Counted from the first letter of the stretch, positions 16,574 to 24,810 are shown. The stretch is 64,000 nt of DNA from Candidatus Promineifilum breve (GCF_900066015.1 NZ_LN890656.1:62001-126000); one strand, 5' to 3'. Program-made: numbers and translations. Notes: generated by a model not told the origin, from the sequence alone.

Positions 16574-17671
16574 TTAATCAGCCGTAAAATAGCCCAGCAG
16601 CGCCACCATCCCGGCCAAATTCTGTTCCCAATCGAGCGACTCGTGGGAGAAAAGCTCGACCGTGAACGAGGCGATGTCCTGGGTCGTCAGCCAGTCGCCG
16701 GCGTCGCCGGTGATGGCGTAATGGTCGAACGTCTCCTCCACCGCGTAGCCGGCGGCCTGGCCATAGACCAGGGCCAGATCGCGGCTGGCGGCGTGGGGCG
16801 TGGGGCAGCCGGCGACGTAGACGGCATTGGCCGCGCTGTGGAGAAAGACGACGGCCGCCGGGTCGAGCGCCAGCAGGGTGTCGCGCAGGCCGCGCGTCTC
16901 CGGCTCGCTGAAGGCAGATGCGCCGCCCGAAATCGGTTGATCGCGCCACAGGGCATCGGCCGTCCAGTTGCAATCCCAATTGCGGTTCAGATCGACGCCG
17001 TTGCCGTTGAAGCGGCCCGGCAGGTAAACGGTCGGGTCGGTGGCCGGGAAGTTGCCCGGCGTGAAGGGGCCGTCGAAGCCGAGGACGGCGAACAGGCCGT
17101 CGGGGTTGGCGTTGGGGATGACGTGGAGCGTGACGGCGGCGGGCAAGAGTTCAGGGTGACCCTGAAAGTGATCGAGCAACCGCTCGGCCAGCAGGATGGA
17201 GTTCCACTCGTAGCCGCCGTGCAGCCCGCCGACGAGGACGATGGCCGTGTCCCCCGTGCCGAGGGTGTAGGCGGTGATCGGCCGCCCGCCGGCCGACAGG
17301 GCGATGGTGCGCGAGATCGGCTCGGTGGCGGCGGCGGGGGGGGCCGTGGTTGCCGGGTCGACGGCGGGCGATGGGGGCGGTTGGGCGGTGTCCGGGGGCG
17401 CGGCGGCCGTCGTCGCGACCGGCTGTATCGGGGCCGAGGCCGGCGGCGCCGCCGGTAAAGGGGTCGTTGGGCCGGCGGTGGCGTCCGGTTGGCCGGTCGT
17501 GGCGTCCGGTTGAACGGCCGTGGCCCCGGTTTCAACGACGGGCGGGGGCAGCGTGGCCGGCGGCGGCGGCGAGGGCGAGGGCGAGACGTCGCCGCCGCAG
17601 GCCGCAACCAGCGCGACCAACGCCGGCCACAAGACGGCGGCGATCAGTCGCCTAATTGTCCTAACGGCCAT
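16574..17671 (-). CDS. M14-family metallocarboxypeptidase lipoprotein, catalytic residues present
   Basis: The start is the ATG at 17671, overlapping the upstream kinase gene by 11 bases; the open frame continues to 18097 but that part only shadows the kinase gene. The 365-residue protein has a signal peptide with lipobox VAAC (Cys25), a Pro/Thr/Ala-rich linker to about residue 115, then an M14 domain. Zinc and catalytic candidates are H151 and E155 (GGLHGGYEW), H278 (VVFLHSAAN) and E339 (FTVELFS), with substrate-binding residues in DLNRNWDCNW. Spacing resembles carboxypeptidase A although the first motif is HxxxE rather than HxxE. The likely substrate is a peptide or muropeptide outside the membrane. 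The two flanking kinases carry related domains that lack these residues, so this enzyme may process the ligand they sense. Confidence 0.87.
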   Translation of the reverse strand: MAVRTIRRLIAAVLWPALVALVAACGGDVSPSPSPPPPATLPPPVVETGATAVQPDATTGQPDATAGPTTPLPAAPPASAPIQPVATTAAAPPDTAQPPPSPAVDPATTAPPAAATEPISRTIALSAGGRPITAYTLGTGDTAIVLVGGLHGGYEWNSILLAERLLDHFQGHPELLPAAVTLHVIPNANPDGLFAVLGFDGPFTPGNFPATDPTVYLPGRFNGNGVDLNRNWDCNWTADALWRDQPISGGASAFSEPETRGLRDTLLALDPAAVVFLHSAANAVYVAGCPTPHAASRDLALVYGQAAGYAVEETFDHYAITGDAGDWLTTQDIASFTVELFSHESLDWEQNLAGMVALLGYFTAD

Positions 17672-19586
17672 TGGCCTCCAGCACGGCCAGCATCCCGGCC
17701 AAATTGGCCGCCAAATCGATCGTCTCATAGCCCGGCAACAGCACGGCGATGGCCGGGATGCCGATTGAATCCAGCCAGTTGGAGGCGTCGCCGTTGAGCA
17801 ACTGTCCCGTCTCCTGTTCAAAATCGCCGATCTCGTAGCCGGCGGCCGTGCCGTAGAGGGTGGCCAGCGGGCCGGAAACATTGGTGCGCACGCCGCAATT
17901 GCCCGGCGACGACAGGCCGTTCTCGGCCAGCGCTTCCCAGAAGACGACCGCCGCCGCCTCTTCGGCCACGATGAGGTCGGCCAGGGCGCGCACCTCCGGC
18001 TCGGAGAAGGGGGCCGGGCCGCCGCTGCCGGGGATGAGCTGATTGCGCCAGCGGGCATCCTCGGCCCAGCTGCAATCCCAGTTGCGATTGGCGTCAACGC
18101 CGTTGCTGTTGAGCCGCCCGGCCAGTTCGCCCACCGCCGGCGACGTGTCGGGCGAGGCGGAAATGACGATGTAGAGCGTCACCCCGGCGGGGATCCGTTC
18201 CGGGTAGTCGGTGAAGTAGTCCACGGCCTGCCGGGCCAGGGCGACCGTGGCGGGGGCAAACCCGGCGTGCAGGCCGCCGATGAAAAACACGGTCGCCGCG
18301 CCGTCGCCGAAGCGCACAGCCTCGACCGGCGTGCCGCGATCCGTCCGGCCGATGGTGAGCGCTTCCGGCTCGGTATCGGCGGCGATGGTTGGGGGTGGGG
18401 CGGTTGGAGTTGGGGCATCGGGCGTGGGGGCATCGGGCGATGGGCGGGGGGTAGCCGTCTCGCCCGGCGCGGGCACTGCCGTGCTGGTCGGCCCCGTCTC
18501 GACCGCGATCGACTGAAGTTCTTCGGTTGGCTCGTTGGCCGGGGAAGGCTGCTCGACGACGGCCCCGCCCCCGGCCGGCGTCACGCGGTCGGCGCTCGCC
18601 GACGAGCGGGCGCTCGCCGACGCGGGGGTGGCCGGCGGTTGGCGGTCATTGCCCAACGCCATCATCCCCAACACCACCGCCACCACCGCCACGGCGGCGA
18701 TCATCAGCCACATCGGGAATCCGCGCGACTGCTCTTTGGCCGGTTGGGGAGCGCGGGCGATGGCCTGCCCGGCCGCCGCCCGGCGCAAGTCGGCGGCCAG
18801 CGCCGCGCCGCCGGCGTAGCGCTGGGCAGGCTCCTTGGCCAGCGCCCGCTCGATGACGGCCTGGATGCCCGGCGGCAGGTCGCGCCGCCGCTCGCGGATC
18901 GACGGGATGGGGGCATTGACGTGGAGCATGGCCTGTTGCAGTTGCGAATCGGCCTGATAGGGGATGTCGCCGGTCAGCATCTCGTAGAGGACGACGCCCA
19001 GCGAGTAGATGTCCACCCGGCCGTCGAGGTTGGGCCGCCCCAACGCCTGTTCGGGACTCATGTAGGCCACCGTGCCGACGATGAGGCCGGTCTGGGTCAG
19101 CGATTTGCCGCCGCCGGCGTCGATCATGCGGGCGATGCCGAAGTCGGTCAGATAGGCCGCGCCGGCGTCGTCGAAGAGGATGTTGCCCGGCTTCACGTCG
19201 CGGTGGATGACCCCCTGGGCGTGGGCGTAGTCGAGGGCGGCGGCGATCTGGTCGACGACGGCCACGGCCTCGGCCAGCGTCGCCCGGCGTTGGTCGATGC
19301 GGTCGGCCAGCGAGCCGCCGTGCATGTAGCGCATGACCAGGAACGGCCGCCCGGCGTGGTCGCCATACTCGTAGAGGGGGACGATGGCCGCGTGCTCCAG
19401 GCGGGCCACGGCGCGGGCCTCGACCCGGAAGCGGGCCAGGGCGTCGGGGCTGGGCCGCTCCAGGGCGGGCATCTTGAGGGCCACTTCCCGGTTGAGTTGC
19501 GGGTCGCGGGCCAGGTAGACGTCGGCCATGCCGCCCGCGCCGAGGGGGCGGATGATGGTATAGCGGCCGATAGACGACGGGGCCAT
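17661..19586 (-). CDS. Membrane Ser/Thr kinase with inactive M14-like outer domain
   Basis: The 641-residue protein has a complete kinase domain (about 7-270) with K38, D130 in HRDVKPGN and D148 in DFG, one membrane helix (about 290-312), a Pro/Thr-rich linker (about 313-410) and an M14 carboxypeptidase-like domain (about 415-640). NRNWDCSW is conserved, but the zinc and catalytic positions read GGLHAGFAP (His kept, Glu lost), VVFWEAL (His to Glu) and AVLLPG (Glu to Leu). It is probably a peptide-binding receptor kinase, by analogy with PASTA kinases that bind muropeptides. The gene is preceded by the 34-nt conserved leader and overlaps the free M14 gene downstream, so the receptor and intact enzyme are co-transcribed. 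Confidence 0.9.
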   Translation of the reverse strand: MAPSSIGRYTIIRPLGAGGMADVYLARDPQLNREVALKMPALERPSPDALARFRVEARAVARLEHAAIVPLYEYGDHAGRPFLVMRYMHGGSLADRIDQRRATLAEAVAVVDQIAAALDYAHAQGVIHRDVKPGNILFDDAGAAYLTDFGIARMIDAGGGKSLTQTGLIVGTVAYMSPEQALGRPNLDGRVDIYSLGVVLYEMLTGDIPYQADSQLQQAMLHVNAPIPSIRERRRDLPPGIQAVIERALAKEPAQRYAGGAALAADLRRAAAGQAIARAPQPAKEQSRGFPMWLMIAAVAVVAVVLGMMALGNDRQPPATPASASARSSASADRVTPAGGGAVVEQPSPANEPTEELQSIAVETGPTSTAVPAPGETATPRPSPDAPTPDAPTPTAPPPTIAADTEPEALTIGRTDRGTPVEAVRFGDGAATVFFIGGLHAGFAPATVALARQAVDYFTDYPERIPAGVTLYIVISASPDTSPAVGELAGRLNSNGVDANRNWDCSWAEDARWRNQLIPGSGGPAPFSEPEVRALADLIVAEEAAAVVFWEALAENGLSSPGNCGVRTNVSGPLATLYGTAAGYEIGDFEQETGQLLNGDASNWLDSIGIPAIAVLLPGYETIDLAANLAGMLAVLEANGR

Positions 19587-19598
19587 GTGCTGCTACAA

Positions 19599-19632
19599 CC
19601 TCCTGCCGGCGGGGACAGCTCCCGGCGCGATA
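19599..19632 (-). promoter_or_regulatory. Conserved 34-nt leader with hairpin upstream of a kinase gene
   Basis: Identical copy of 16502-16535. In both copies AGGAGG is followed after exactly 12 bases by the ATG, while the 12 bases differ, showing that the identity stops at the ribosome-binding site. Confidence 0.7.
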
Positions 19633-19686
19633 GACAAGAATGATACCTTACCCCCGGCTTGCCGACAATGAACGGACCAGGCCCCC

Positions 19687-19827
19687 AGGGGTTTTCAGTT
19701 GTCAAAAGCGGACACAGAGATCACGGAGGAGTCACAGAGATCACGGAGCGAAGAAGGCGCTTTCTCTGTGAATCTCTGTGACTCCTCTGTGTACTCTGTG
19801 TCCCCAAGGTGACAACTGAAAAGCCCT
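19687..19827. mobile_element. 141-bp MITE-like palindromic element
   Basis: The element is bounded by 18-bp terminal inverted repeats (19687-19704 and 19810-19827) matching at 17 of 18 positions, with core TTTTCAGTTGTCA. The interior is a long imperfect palindrome of CACAGAG / CTCTGTG units. It encodes nothing and no transposase is present in the window. A second copy lies at 34584-34725 and a remnant ends at 6000. A target duplication is not clear. Confidence 0.75.
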
Positions 19828-19902
19828 AGGCCCAGCGTGAACTTGCTTGTCAGGCGGCCATCTTTGGGCTATTGTCGGCGGCGGAGCAACGGAGTAAGCA
19901 AC

Positions 19903-20547
19903 ATGAAGATCGCGATTGTCGGCACAGGACAGGTAGCGGCGGCGCTGGGCAAGGGCTGGGCGGCGCGCGGCCATATGGTCACCTTCGCCTCGCGCGAGCC
20001 GGGGACCGAGCGGGTGCAGCAACTGCTGGCCGACGCCGGGCCAAACGCTTCGGCGGCGCGCGTGGCCGATGCCGTGGGGCGCAGCAGCATCATCGTGCTG
20101 GCCGTGCCCTTCACCGCCGTCCGCGAGCGGCTGGAGATGGCCGGCGACGTGGGCGGCAAGGTGCTCATCGATTGCACCAACCCCATCGCCCCCGGCCTGC
20201 GGCCGATGTTCGACGCCACCACGCCAGGCGGGGCCACGTCGGGCGTGGAGCAGATCGCCGTCTGGGCGCCGCGGGCGCGGCTGGTGAAGGCGTTCAACAC
20301 GACCGGCGCGGAGAATATGGCCGCGCCGCGCTACAACGGCCAGCCGTCAACGATGTTCATCTGTGGCGACGACGAGGTGGCCAAGGGGGCCACGGCCCAA
20401 CTGGCCGAGGAGCTGGGCTTCGAGGTGGTCGATGCCGGCGGGCTGTCGGCCGCCCGCCATCTGGAGAACCTGGCCCTGCTGTGGATCCACCTGGCGCGGG
20501 TGAACGGCATGGGGCGGGATATTGCGTTTCGGCTCTTGCGGCGATGA
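19903..20547 (+). CDS. NADP/F420-dependent oxidoreductase-like dinucleotide-binding protein
   Basis: The 214-residue protein opens with a Rossmann motif, KIAIVGTGQVAAALGKG, and has the F420_oxidored/NADPH-dependent F420 reductase-like fold: SREPG after strand two, VLAVPF near residue 67, KVLIDCTNP near 90, and the C-terminal LVKAFNTTGAENM and DAGGLSAARHLENLALLWI segments. Its family reduces F420 or related cofactors with NADPH, or acts on other substrates. The ATG at 19903 is chosen over one at 19837 because GGAG lies about eight bases upstream and the family begins at this residue. Neighbours give no pathway clue. Assignment to the fold is firm, the substrate is not. Confidence 0.87.
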   Translation: MKIAIVGTGQVAAALGKGWAARGHMVTFASREPGTERVQQLLADAGPNASAARVADAVGRSSIIVLAVPFTAVRERLEMAGDVGGKVLIDCTNPIAPGLRPMFDATTPGGATSGVEQIAVWAPRARLVKAFNTTGAENMAAPRYNGQPSTMFICGDDEVAKGATAQLAEELGFEVVDAGGLSAARHLENLALLWIHLARVNGMGRDIAFRLLRR

Positions 20548-20548
20548 G

Positions 20549-20617
20549 ATAGTGGTCAGTGGTCTGTGGTCTGTGCCCACAGACCACTGACCACAGACCA
20601 CAGACCACTGACCACTG
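20549..20617. repeat. Inverted heptamer-repeat hairpin
   Basis: GTGGTCA / GTGGTCT units on the left and their complements on the right form a long hairpin between two convergent genes. The right arm ends a few bases before the stop codon of the beta-helix gene. Confidence 0.85.
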
Positions 20618-20619
20618 AC

Positions 20620-23235
20620 CTACTGATCCAGCGTAACGGGCAAGAACAGCGCAAAATCGCTGGGGCCTACGCCGCTTTGGGCTTCGAAGGCGCCCACGTC
20701 ACACAGGCCGCCGGCCGGGGCGGGGCGGGCCGCGCCGCGCTGGTCGGTGGTGATGGCCGAGCCGCAGCCGGCCGCGCCGAAATGGACGCGATTGAGGGCG
20801 GCACTGCCCGGCCCCAGGGCATGGGTGGCCGTACTGCCGGGGGCGTTGAGGGTCAGCGGCTGCAATTTGGCGTCGGCCGCCGGCTGGTCGCTGCCCTGGG
20901 TCAGAAAGCATGAGCCGTCGCCGGCCACATTGTAGCCGGTGGAGATGATCACCCCGCTGGGGCGGGCGCAGTCCGGCCCGGCCCCCTGGCCGTTGATGAT
21001 GATCGTCGCCGCCAGCGTGACCGACGCATTGCCGCCGGTCGTGGCCGTGTGGATGCCGCCGCCGCCGCTGGTGGCCGTGTTCAGCGCCAGCGTGGCGTAG
21101 ACCAGATTGGCCCCCGCGTTGCCGCCGTTGGCCTCGATATACAGCCCGCCGCCGCCGGCCGAGGCGAAATTGCCCGACAGGGTGGTGTTGACGACGTTGA
21201 GCGAGGCGCTGCCGCCGCCCTCGGCCACATTCAGGATGCCGCCGGCCGACATCGTGGCCGCGTTGCCCGACAGGGTGGCGCGGACGATGGTCAGCGTGGC
21301 CGCCGCGCCGTCGCCGTGGTTGACGATGCCCCCGCCGCGCGCGGCCAGATTGCCGGCCAGCGTGCTGTTCTCCACGGTCAGCGCGCCGTTGTTATAGATG
21401 CCGCCGCCCCAATCGCCGCTGTCGCCGCGCGTGCCCAGGCCGCCGGTGATGGTGACGTCGCGCACGCGGGCGGTGGTGCCGGGGGCGATGGTCAGCACCG
21501 TGCCGTGGCGGTCGCCGTCGATCTGGTGGCCGTCGCCGTCGAGCAGCAGTTCGGCGGCGGCGGGGTTATTGAGCGGCGTGGTGGCGTCGCTCAGCGTCAC
21601 GTCGCCGGTCAGGGTGATGGTGTGGCTGCCCGCGCCGGCGGCATTGGCGCAGGCGATGGCCGCGTTCAATTGGGCCTCGTCGGCGGCGGTGTAGGGCGGG
21701 GCGCATTCGCCGGGCGGGGTGGCGGTGAACGTGGCCGTCGGGGTGGGCGGCGTGCCCGTGGGTGTGACGGAGGGCGTCATCGTGGGGGTGGGCGGCGTGC
21801 CGCTGGGCGTGGCGGTAATCGTGGGCGTGGGCGTAGGCGTGTCGCCGTCGTCGGCGGCGTCGCTCTCGTAGGCGCCGATGTCGCACAGCGCGCCGGGCAA
21901 GGGGCGGGGCGCGCCGCGCTGGTCGGTGGTGATGGGGCCGCCGCAGCCGGCCGCGCCGCTGGGGATGCGGCGCTGGGCGTCGCTGTCCGCGCCGAGGGCG
22001 TGGGTGGCCGTGTCGCCCGGCGCGTTGAGGGCCAGCGCCGCCAGCGCCGCCGTGCCGCCGGCCACATCGCCCGTGCCGGTCAGCCCGCAGGAGCCGTCGC
22101 TGTCCAGGTTGTAGCCGCCGGAGTTCAGGCTCGCCCCGCCGCTGAAGTCGCAGGCGTTGCCCTGTTCGCCGGCCACCAGCAGCGTGGCCGAGAGGTTGAC
22201 CGTGGCCCCGGCGTTGTTGAAGAGCGCGCCGCCCTTCTTGGCGCTGTTGCCGGCCAGGGTGACGAAGTGGAGCGTCAGGGCGGCCGTGCCGCCGTTGGGC
22301 AGGTTGACGATACCGCCGCCGTTGATGCCGGCGCTGTTGCCGGACAGGGTGCTGTTGACGAGTTCGGCCGTGGCCGCGCTGTCGTTGCCGTTGTTATAGA
22401 GCGCGCCGCCGCTGTGGCCGGCGTCGTTGGCCGACAGGGTGACGCCGGTCAGTTCCAGCGAGGCCTGACCGCCGTTGCCGTTGTTGAAGATGGCCCCGCC
22501 GAACAGGGCGCTATTGTCGCTGAGGGTGCTGTTCTCAACGGTAATGGCCGACACGCCGACCAGGCCGCTGCCGGCGATGCCGCCGCCGTAGTTGGCGGCG
22601 CTGTTGCCGCTGATGCGCGAATCGACGATGGCGACCGTGGCCGTGCCGCCATTGGCGACAGTTGCCAGGCCGCCGCCGGTGTCGGACGAGGTATTGTCGG
22701 TCAGGGTGACGCGCAACAGGGTCAGCTCGGCCGTGCCCGATTCGATGGGGTAGTTGAAAATGCCCGCGCCACGCCCGCCGCTGTTGCCGGTGATGGTCGA
22801 ATCGGTGACGGTCAGCCGGCCGCGGTTGAAGATGCCGCCGCCGGAGTTGGCATTGGGGCCGCTGCTGCCCGCGCCGCCGGTGATGGTCAGGTTGGCGATG
22901 GCGGCCGTGGTGGCCGAGTTGACGGCCAGGGCCGTGCCCACGCCGGCGGCGTCGAGGGTGTGGCCCGCGCCGTCGAGGGTGATGCCCGTGGCCGTGGGGT
23001 TATGGAGGGCGGGCAGGGGGGCGGTCAGGCTGATGTTGGCCGTCAGGGCGATGGTGTGGTCGCCCGCGCCGGCGGCGTTGGCGGCGGTGATGGCCGCGGC
23101 CAGTTCGGCCTCGTTGGCGGCGGTGAAATCGGCCGCCCGCGCCGTGGGCGACAGCCCGGCGGCCAGGATGAGCGCCAGCGCCAGCAGAGCCAGGGCCGGC
23201 AGAAAGCGCATATTGCGGTTCGTCGTTGGATTCAT
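20620..23235 (-). CDS. Secreted right-handed beta-helix protein, two choice-of-anchor Q modules
   Basis: The start is the ATG at 23235, seven bases after AAGGAG; an upstream in-frame start at 23283 lies inside an operator-like repeat. The 871-residue protein has a signal peptide ending near ARA, then two parallel modules. Each begins with an AANEAELAAAITAANAAGAG-type segment, continues as beta-helix coils (repeats of LTVTDSTITGNSG type) and closes with a choice-of-anchor Q signature, GCGGPITTDQRGAPRP ... CDIGAYE and GCGSAITTDQRGAARP ... CDVGAFE. The modules are joined by a Thr/Pro-rich linker (about residues 455-500). Such proteins are exported adhesins or surface polysaccharide-binding proteins. 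The internal duplication is clear, the ligand is unknown. It is likely regulated through the dyad repeats upstream. Confidence 0.9.
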   Translation of the reverse strand: MNPTTNRNMRFLPALALLALALILAAGLSPTARAADFTAANEAELAAAITAANAAGAGDHTIALTANISLTAPLPALHNPTATGITLDGAGHTLDAAGVGTALAVNSATTAAIANLTITGGAGSSGPNANSGGGIFNRGRLTVTDSTITGNSGGRGAGIFNYPIESGTAELTLLRVTLTDNTSSDTGGGLATVANGGTATVAIVDSRISGNSAANYGGGIAGSGLVGVSAITVENSTLSDNSALFGGAIFNNGNGGQASLELTGVTLSANDAGHSGGALYNNGNDSAATAELVNSTLSGNSAGINGGGIVNLPNGGTAALTLHFVTLAGNSAKKGGALFNNAGATVNLSATLLVAGEQGNACDFSGGASLNSGGYNLDSDGSCGLTGTGDVAGGTAALAALALNAPGDTATHALGADSDAQRRIPSGAAGCGGPITTDQRGAPRPLPGALCDIGAYESDAADDGDTPTPTPTITATPSGTPPTPTMTPSVTPTGTPPTPTATFTATPPGECAPPYTAADEAQLNAAIACANAAGAGSHTITLTGDVTLSDATTPLNNPAAAELLLDGDGHQIDGDRHGTVLTIAPGTTARVRDVTITGGLGTRGDSGDWGGGIYNNGALTVENSTLAGNLAARGGGIVNHGDGAAATLTIVRATLSGNAATMSAGGILNVAEGGGSASLNVVNTTLSGNFASAGGGGLYIEANGGNAGANLVYATLALNTATSGGGGIHTATTGGNASVTLAATIIINGQGAGPDCARPSGVIISTGYNVAGDGSCFLTQGSDQPAADAKLQPLTLNAPGSTATHALGPGSAALNRVHFGAAGCGSAITTDQRGAARPAPAGGLCDVGAFEAQSGVGPSDFALFLPVTLDQ

Positions 23236-23258
23236 GCCAATCTCCTTGTGGGGCCAAA

Positions 23259-23302
23259 GTCCATCATGGACTATGTCCGTCATGGACTCTTGTCCATCGA
23301 CA
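23259..23302 (-). promoter_or_regulatory. Tandem dyad repeats upstream of the beta-helix gene
   Basis: Two dyads, GTCCATCATGGAC (23259-23271) and GTCCGTCATGGAC (23275-23287), and a half-site GTCCATCGAC (23292-23301) lie 24 bases before the start with a 16-17 bp period. This looks like a multi-site operator or an RNA hairpin array. Confidence 0.65.
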
Positions 23303-23400
23303 GTATAGGCGTTGTCGGGCAGTGGGGGAACGAAAGGGGCGTGAAAACTTAGACGGCGTTTAATTCGTCGGCGCTCGTCACACTGCTACGCTGAGGTTTG

Positions 23401-23465
23401 TAGTCAGCAACTTTAGTTGCGTTCCCCGATACGGCGCTGAAGAACGCAACTAAAGTTGCTGACTA
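23401..23465. repeat. Inverted repeat with 24-bp perfect arms
   Basis: The arms 23401-23424 and 23442-23465 are exact complements (core GCAACTTTAGTTGC, itself a palindrome) around a 17-base loop. A related half lies at 48531-48552 and its partner near 48777-48787, so this is a dispersed element. Confidence 0.85.
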
Positions 23466-23563
23466 CGAACATCGGAAATTCACGCTTTCTTCACGCCACT
23501 TTCCCCGGCGGCGGCTACAATCGGCCCACGTCATGGAACGTTAGTTCTATTTTTGGTCCGTCA

Positions 23564-23971
23564 ATGTCCGCGCTACGCCGGCTTTTGCTCGATTACGGCC
23601 TGTTGCCGCAGCAGTTTCTCCGCCTCGACGCCGAGTTGTTCGCGCTATTGGAAAAAGTGGCCGCGGCCCAGCAGCGCAGCGTCCACGACGTGGCCGTGGA
23701 CGCCCTCTACACCGCCGTCTATGCCGCCTATGCCCAGGTGGGCAACGACCGGCGCTGGCAAGAATTGACCCCTCGCCAGCAACAGGTGGCCGCCCTGGTC
23801 TGCCTGGGCTACACCAACGAGGCTATCGCCCGCCAACTGGTCATCTCCGTCAACACCGTGCGCTCCCACGTGCGCCACGTGCTGGACAAGTACGCCGTCG
23901 CCAGCAAGGCCGAGTTGCGCATTATCCTGTCCGCCTGGGATTTCGAGAGTTGGTACGACCGGGTGGAGTGA
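23564..23971 (+). CDS. LuxR-type helix-turn-helix transcription regulator
   Basis: The 135-residue protein has a short N-terminal helical domain (about 1-65) without receiver or PAS features and a LuxR-type DNA-binding domain (about 68-125) containing LTPRQQQVAALVCLGYTNEA and NTVRSHVRHVLDKY. The ATG at 23564 is preferred over one at 23456 because the extra N-terminus would come from repeat sequence, but I see no clear Shine-Dalgarno site. It is divergent to the beta-helix gene across a 330-bp region with operator-like dyads and may control that gene; this is inference. Size and structure suit a single-component regulator of the GerE type. Confidence 0.85.
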   Translation: MSALRRLLLDYGLLPQQFLRLDAELFALLEKVAAAQQRSVHDVAVDALYTAVYAAYAQVGNDRRWQELTPRQQQVAALVCLGYTNEAIARQLVISVNTVRSHVRHVLDKYAVASKAELRIILSAWDFESWYDRVE

Positions 23972-23973
23972 GG

Positions 23974-24078
23974 AAGAATTAAACACGGATAGGACACGGA
24001 TGAGACGGATTGAACGGATTGAACGAACGATCAATCCGTCTAATCCGTTAAATCCGTGTCCTATCCGTGTTTAATTCT
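23974..24078. repeat. Inverted repeat of CACGGAT units
   Basis: The outer arms 23977-24001 and 24052-24075 are nearly exact complements built from (C)ACGGATAGG units; inner bases repeat ACGGATTGA. The right arm runs into TTTAATTCTTTTTTCT, so it can act as a terminator for the LuxR-type gene. Confidence 0.85.
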
Positions 24079-24109
24079 TTTTTCTCCCCCTCATCAGGCC
24101 ATCACCCCA

Positions 24110-24155
24110 GGGGACTACTCCCCAAAACCACGCCTCATCCCCTGGGACTAGTCCC
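24110..24155 (+). promoter_or_regulatory. Paired palindromic operators upstream of the RecA-like/PolB operon
   Basis: GGGGACTACTCCCC (24110-24123) and the perfect 12-bp palindrome GGGACTAGTCCC (24144-24155) share a core and have centres 33 bp apart, about three helical turns. They lie 69-114 bases before the RecA-like start. A repressor binding both sites on one DNA face, such as a damage-response regulator, would fit; the regulator is unknown. Confidence 0.6.
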
Positions 24156-24223
24156 CCATTCCACCCCTAAACCATCCCACAACAGGATTGCGGCGCGGCG
24201 CGGCGGCGGTTACTGTGGGGGGC

Positions 24224-24745
24224 ATGAATGAATTGCTCGCCCCCACCGCCGGAGAAGTCTGGCTACTCCACGCCCCGCCGCGCGAGGCATTGCTGACCCT
24301 GGTGGCCCGCCTGGCCGCCGATGGGCCGCTGCTGGTGCTGGACACCGGCAACCAGTTCGACGCCTACAAGGTCGCCCGGCTCATCCGCCGCCGCACGCGG
24401 CAACTGGACGAGGCGCTGGAGCGGGTGCGGGTGGCCCGCGCCTTCACCTGCTATCAGGTGGTGGCCCTGTTCGCCGGGCTGTCGGCCGCGCCCATGCCCC
24501 ACGTCATCCTCGATCTGCCGGCCACCTTCGCCGACGAGAGTGTGTCGTTGGCCGAGAGCCGCCGCCTGCTGGAGCAGACGCTCCACCACGTGGCCCGGCT
24601 GCGCCACGCCGCGCCGTTGATCATCAGCGCCGGCCCCAGCCGCCACGGCCGCCGCGCCGAACTGCTGCAAACCATCGCCGACGCCGCCGATCACCTGTTG
24701 GCCTGGGAATCGCCGGCCGACGCCGCGCCGCGCAAGTTGTTTTAG
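24224..24745 (+). CDS. RecA-fold protein without Walker A (ImuA-like)
   Basis: The 173-residue protein starts at an ATG after GTGGGGGGC. It has the strand-helix pattern of RecA/RadA ATPase cores: EVWLLHAPPREALLTLVARL at the position of the P-loop but with no GxxxxGK[ST], LLVLDTGNQFDAYKVARLIR as the following strand with Asp, a central helix VRVARAFTCYQVVALF typical of RadA-like proteins, and HVILDLPATFADE as the Walker B-like strand. It lies 65 bases upstream of a small protein and then a family B polymerase on the same strand. RecA-like partners of translesion polymerases (ImuA in ImuA-ImuB-DnaE2) are a fitting parallel. Function is inferred from fold and neighbours. Confidence 0.75.
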   Translation: MNELLAPTAGEVWLLHAPPREALLTLVARLAADGPLLVLDTGNQFDAYKVARLIRRRTRQLDEALERVRVARAFTCYQVVALFAGLSAAPMPHVILDLPATFADESVSLAESRRLLEQTLHHVARLRHAAPLIISAGPSRHGRRAELLQTIADAADHLLAWESPADAAPRKLF

Positions 24746-24747
24746 AA

Positions 24748-24808
24748 TAGTGGACAGTGGACAGTGGGCAGTCCCCACTGCCCACTGTCCACTACCCACT
24801 GCCCACTG
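24748..24808. repeat. Inverted heptamer-repeat hairpin
   Basis: GTGGACA / GTGGGCA units and their complements lie between the RecA-like gene and the small gene. The coding frame of the small gene is open through the right half, but the likely ATG lies after it. Confidence 0.8.
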
Positions 24809-24810
24809 AT

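Noticed and set aside
15653-17458. Plus-strand open frame of 601 codons
   Set aside because: Antisense to the FGE-type kinase and the M14 lipoprotein, with no family likeness.
16574-18097. Full 507-codon frame of the M14 lipoprotein
   Set aside because: The first 142 codons overlap the kinase gene in another frame and have shadow composition; the lipoprotein signal begins at the ATG at 17671.
21049-23352. Plus-strand open frame of 767 codons
   Set aside because: Antisense to the beta-helix gene, whose Gly/Ala repeats create the open frame.
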